A stretch of 6,050 bases of DNA, taken from NCBI GenBank assembly GCA_007119335.1, contig SKPU01000009.1:1-6050 (forward strand), given 5' to 3'. Under the pieces are notes generated by a model. The model made no database searches and was not told where the DNA came from. It saw only the letters and a program-made list of their open reading frames with translations. The translations under genes were made by a program, and so were the position numbers. This stretch comes from Syntrophomonadaceae bacterium. GTDB taxonomy: Bacteria > Bacillota > Dethiobacteria > DTU022. Positions 5,513-6,050 of this stretch are shown here, piece by piece; the stretch's first letter is position 1, and every line of letters starts with the position of its first letter.

Positions 5513-6050
5513 ATGAGTATCACACCGATGGACATACAGAATAAGGAGTTTGAAAGGTCTTTTAGAGGCTATGATATTGAAGACGTTGATGAATTCTTAG
5601 ACCGGGTGGCAAAGGATCTTGAACAGCTTACCAGGGAGAACATGGAATTAAAAGATCAACTTGGCCAAATGCAGGAAAAAAACAAGAACTATCAAAAGTT
5701 GGAAGGAACTATGCATAATGCCATTGTTGTCGCCCAGGAAACAGCTGAAGAGGTTAAGCAAAGCGCCAAACGTGAAGCTGATCTAATCAAGCGAGAGGCT
5801 GAAAGAGAAGGGCAAAGAATAGTAGAGGAAGCCCGTAATCGCGCCAATAAAATATACTCTGAACAGGAAGATCTATTTAAAAAAGCTTATATGTTTAAAA
5901 TGCGTTTTCGATCATTTATTGAGGCTCAACTTTCTAATCTTGAAAATGAAGACTGGTTGAGTGAATTGCAGGAGGATCAGGGCTCTGGAGAATCGAAGCA
6001 GGATTTTGCTGCGCAGCCGGAGTTTGAAACAAGAACCGGTTTTGATGACA
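5513..6050 (+). CDS. divIVA: DivIVA-family septum/pole-localising protein, N-terminal part (3' end outside window)
   Basis: DivIVA is a peripheral membrane coiled-coil protein that senses negative curvature at septa and poles and recruits division or sporulation partners. The frame is open from ATG to the window edge (179 codons, no stop). The N-terminal lipid-binding domain is clear. ITPMDIQNKEF leads into SFRGYD, with Phe17 and Arg18 matching the membrane-inserting pair of B. subtilis DivIVA, then VDEFLDRVAKDLE. Charged heptad-like coiled coil follows from about residue 32 to 125 (for example AKREADLIKREAEREGQRI). A second short helical block (KMRFRSFIEAQL, about 129-140) fits the conserved C-terminal helix. 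After about residue 150 the sequence becomes acidic and Gln/Ser-rich, as in the variable tail of clostridial homologues. The position after ylmG-ylmH supports the call. Confidence 0.95.
   Translation, partial: MSITPMDIQNKEFERSFRGYDIEDVDEFLDRVAKDLEQLTRENMELKDQLGQMQEKNKNYQKLEGTMHNAIVVAQETAEEVKQSAKREADLIKREAEREGQRIVEEARNRANKIYSEQEDLFKKAYMFKMRFRSFIEAQLSNLENEDWLSELQEDQGSGESKQDFAAQPEFETRTGFDD

Noticed and set aside
1..6050. CRISPR array, tRNA/rRNA genes, insertion sequence, prophage or defence system
   Set aside because: I saw no regularly spaced repeats, cloverleaf-like sequence, transposase motif or terminal repeats. The window is fully accounted for by core metabolic and division genes.

Overview
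The window reads as a chromosomal segment of an anaerobic, low-to-mid GC Firmicute, most likely in the Clostridia. The basis is the ylm/divIVA gene order typical of Firmicutes, the strong GGAGG-type ribosome binding sites, the TTG and GTG starts, and the oxygen-sensitive class III ribonucleotide reductase. The sequence alone does not support a genus. All eight genes lie on the + strand and are tightly packed. The first is cut by the left edge and the last by the right edge.

Block 1 (1-1472) is the anaerobic ribonucleotide reductase pair. The C-terminal part of nrdD carries its zinc cysteines and glycyl-radical site. Its stop overlaps the start of nrdG, the radical-SAM activase, in an ATGA.

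Block 2 (1507-6050) is the ylm/divIVA cluster that follows the division genes in many Firmicutes. It holds ylmD/pgeF (multicopper-oxidase-like purine nucleoside phosphorylase), a membrane-anchored HlyD-like protein, ylmE/yggS (PLP-binding protein), ylmG/yggT (small membrane protein), ylmH (S4 RNA-binding protein) and the start of divIVA (coiled-coil protein that binds curved membrane). The gene that B. subtilis carries between ylmE and ylmG, sepF, is missing here. Only 103 bp lie between ylmE and ylmG.

The layout suggests one or two long transcripts joining dNTP supply, PLP and nucleoside housekeeping, and cell-division or envelope functions. I found no strong intrinsic terminator. The gaps before ylmG (103 bp) and divIVA (134 bp) are the only places with room for extra promoters. 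I saw no tRNA, rRNA, CRISPR array, insertion sequence or phage gene, and no clearly new system. The most interesting points are the missing sepF and the unusual HlyD-like protein, whose lipoyl-like domain is split by an acidic low-complexity linker.
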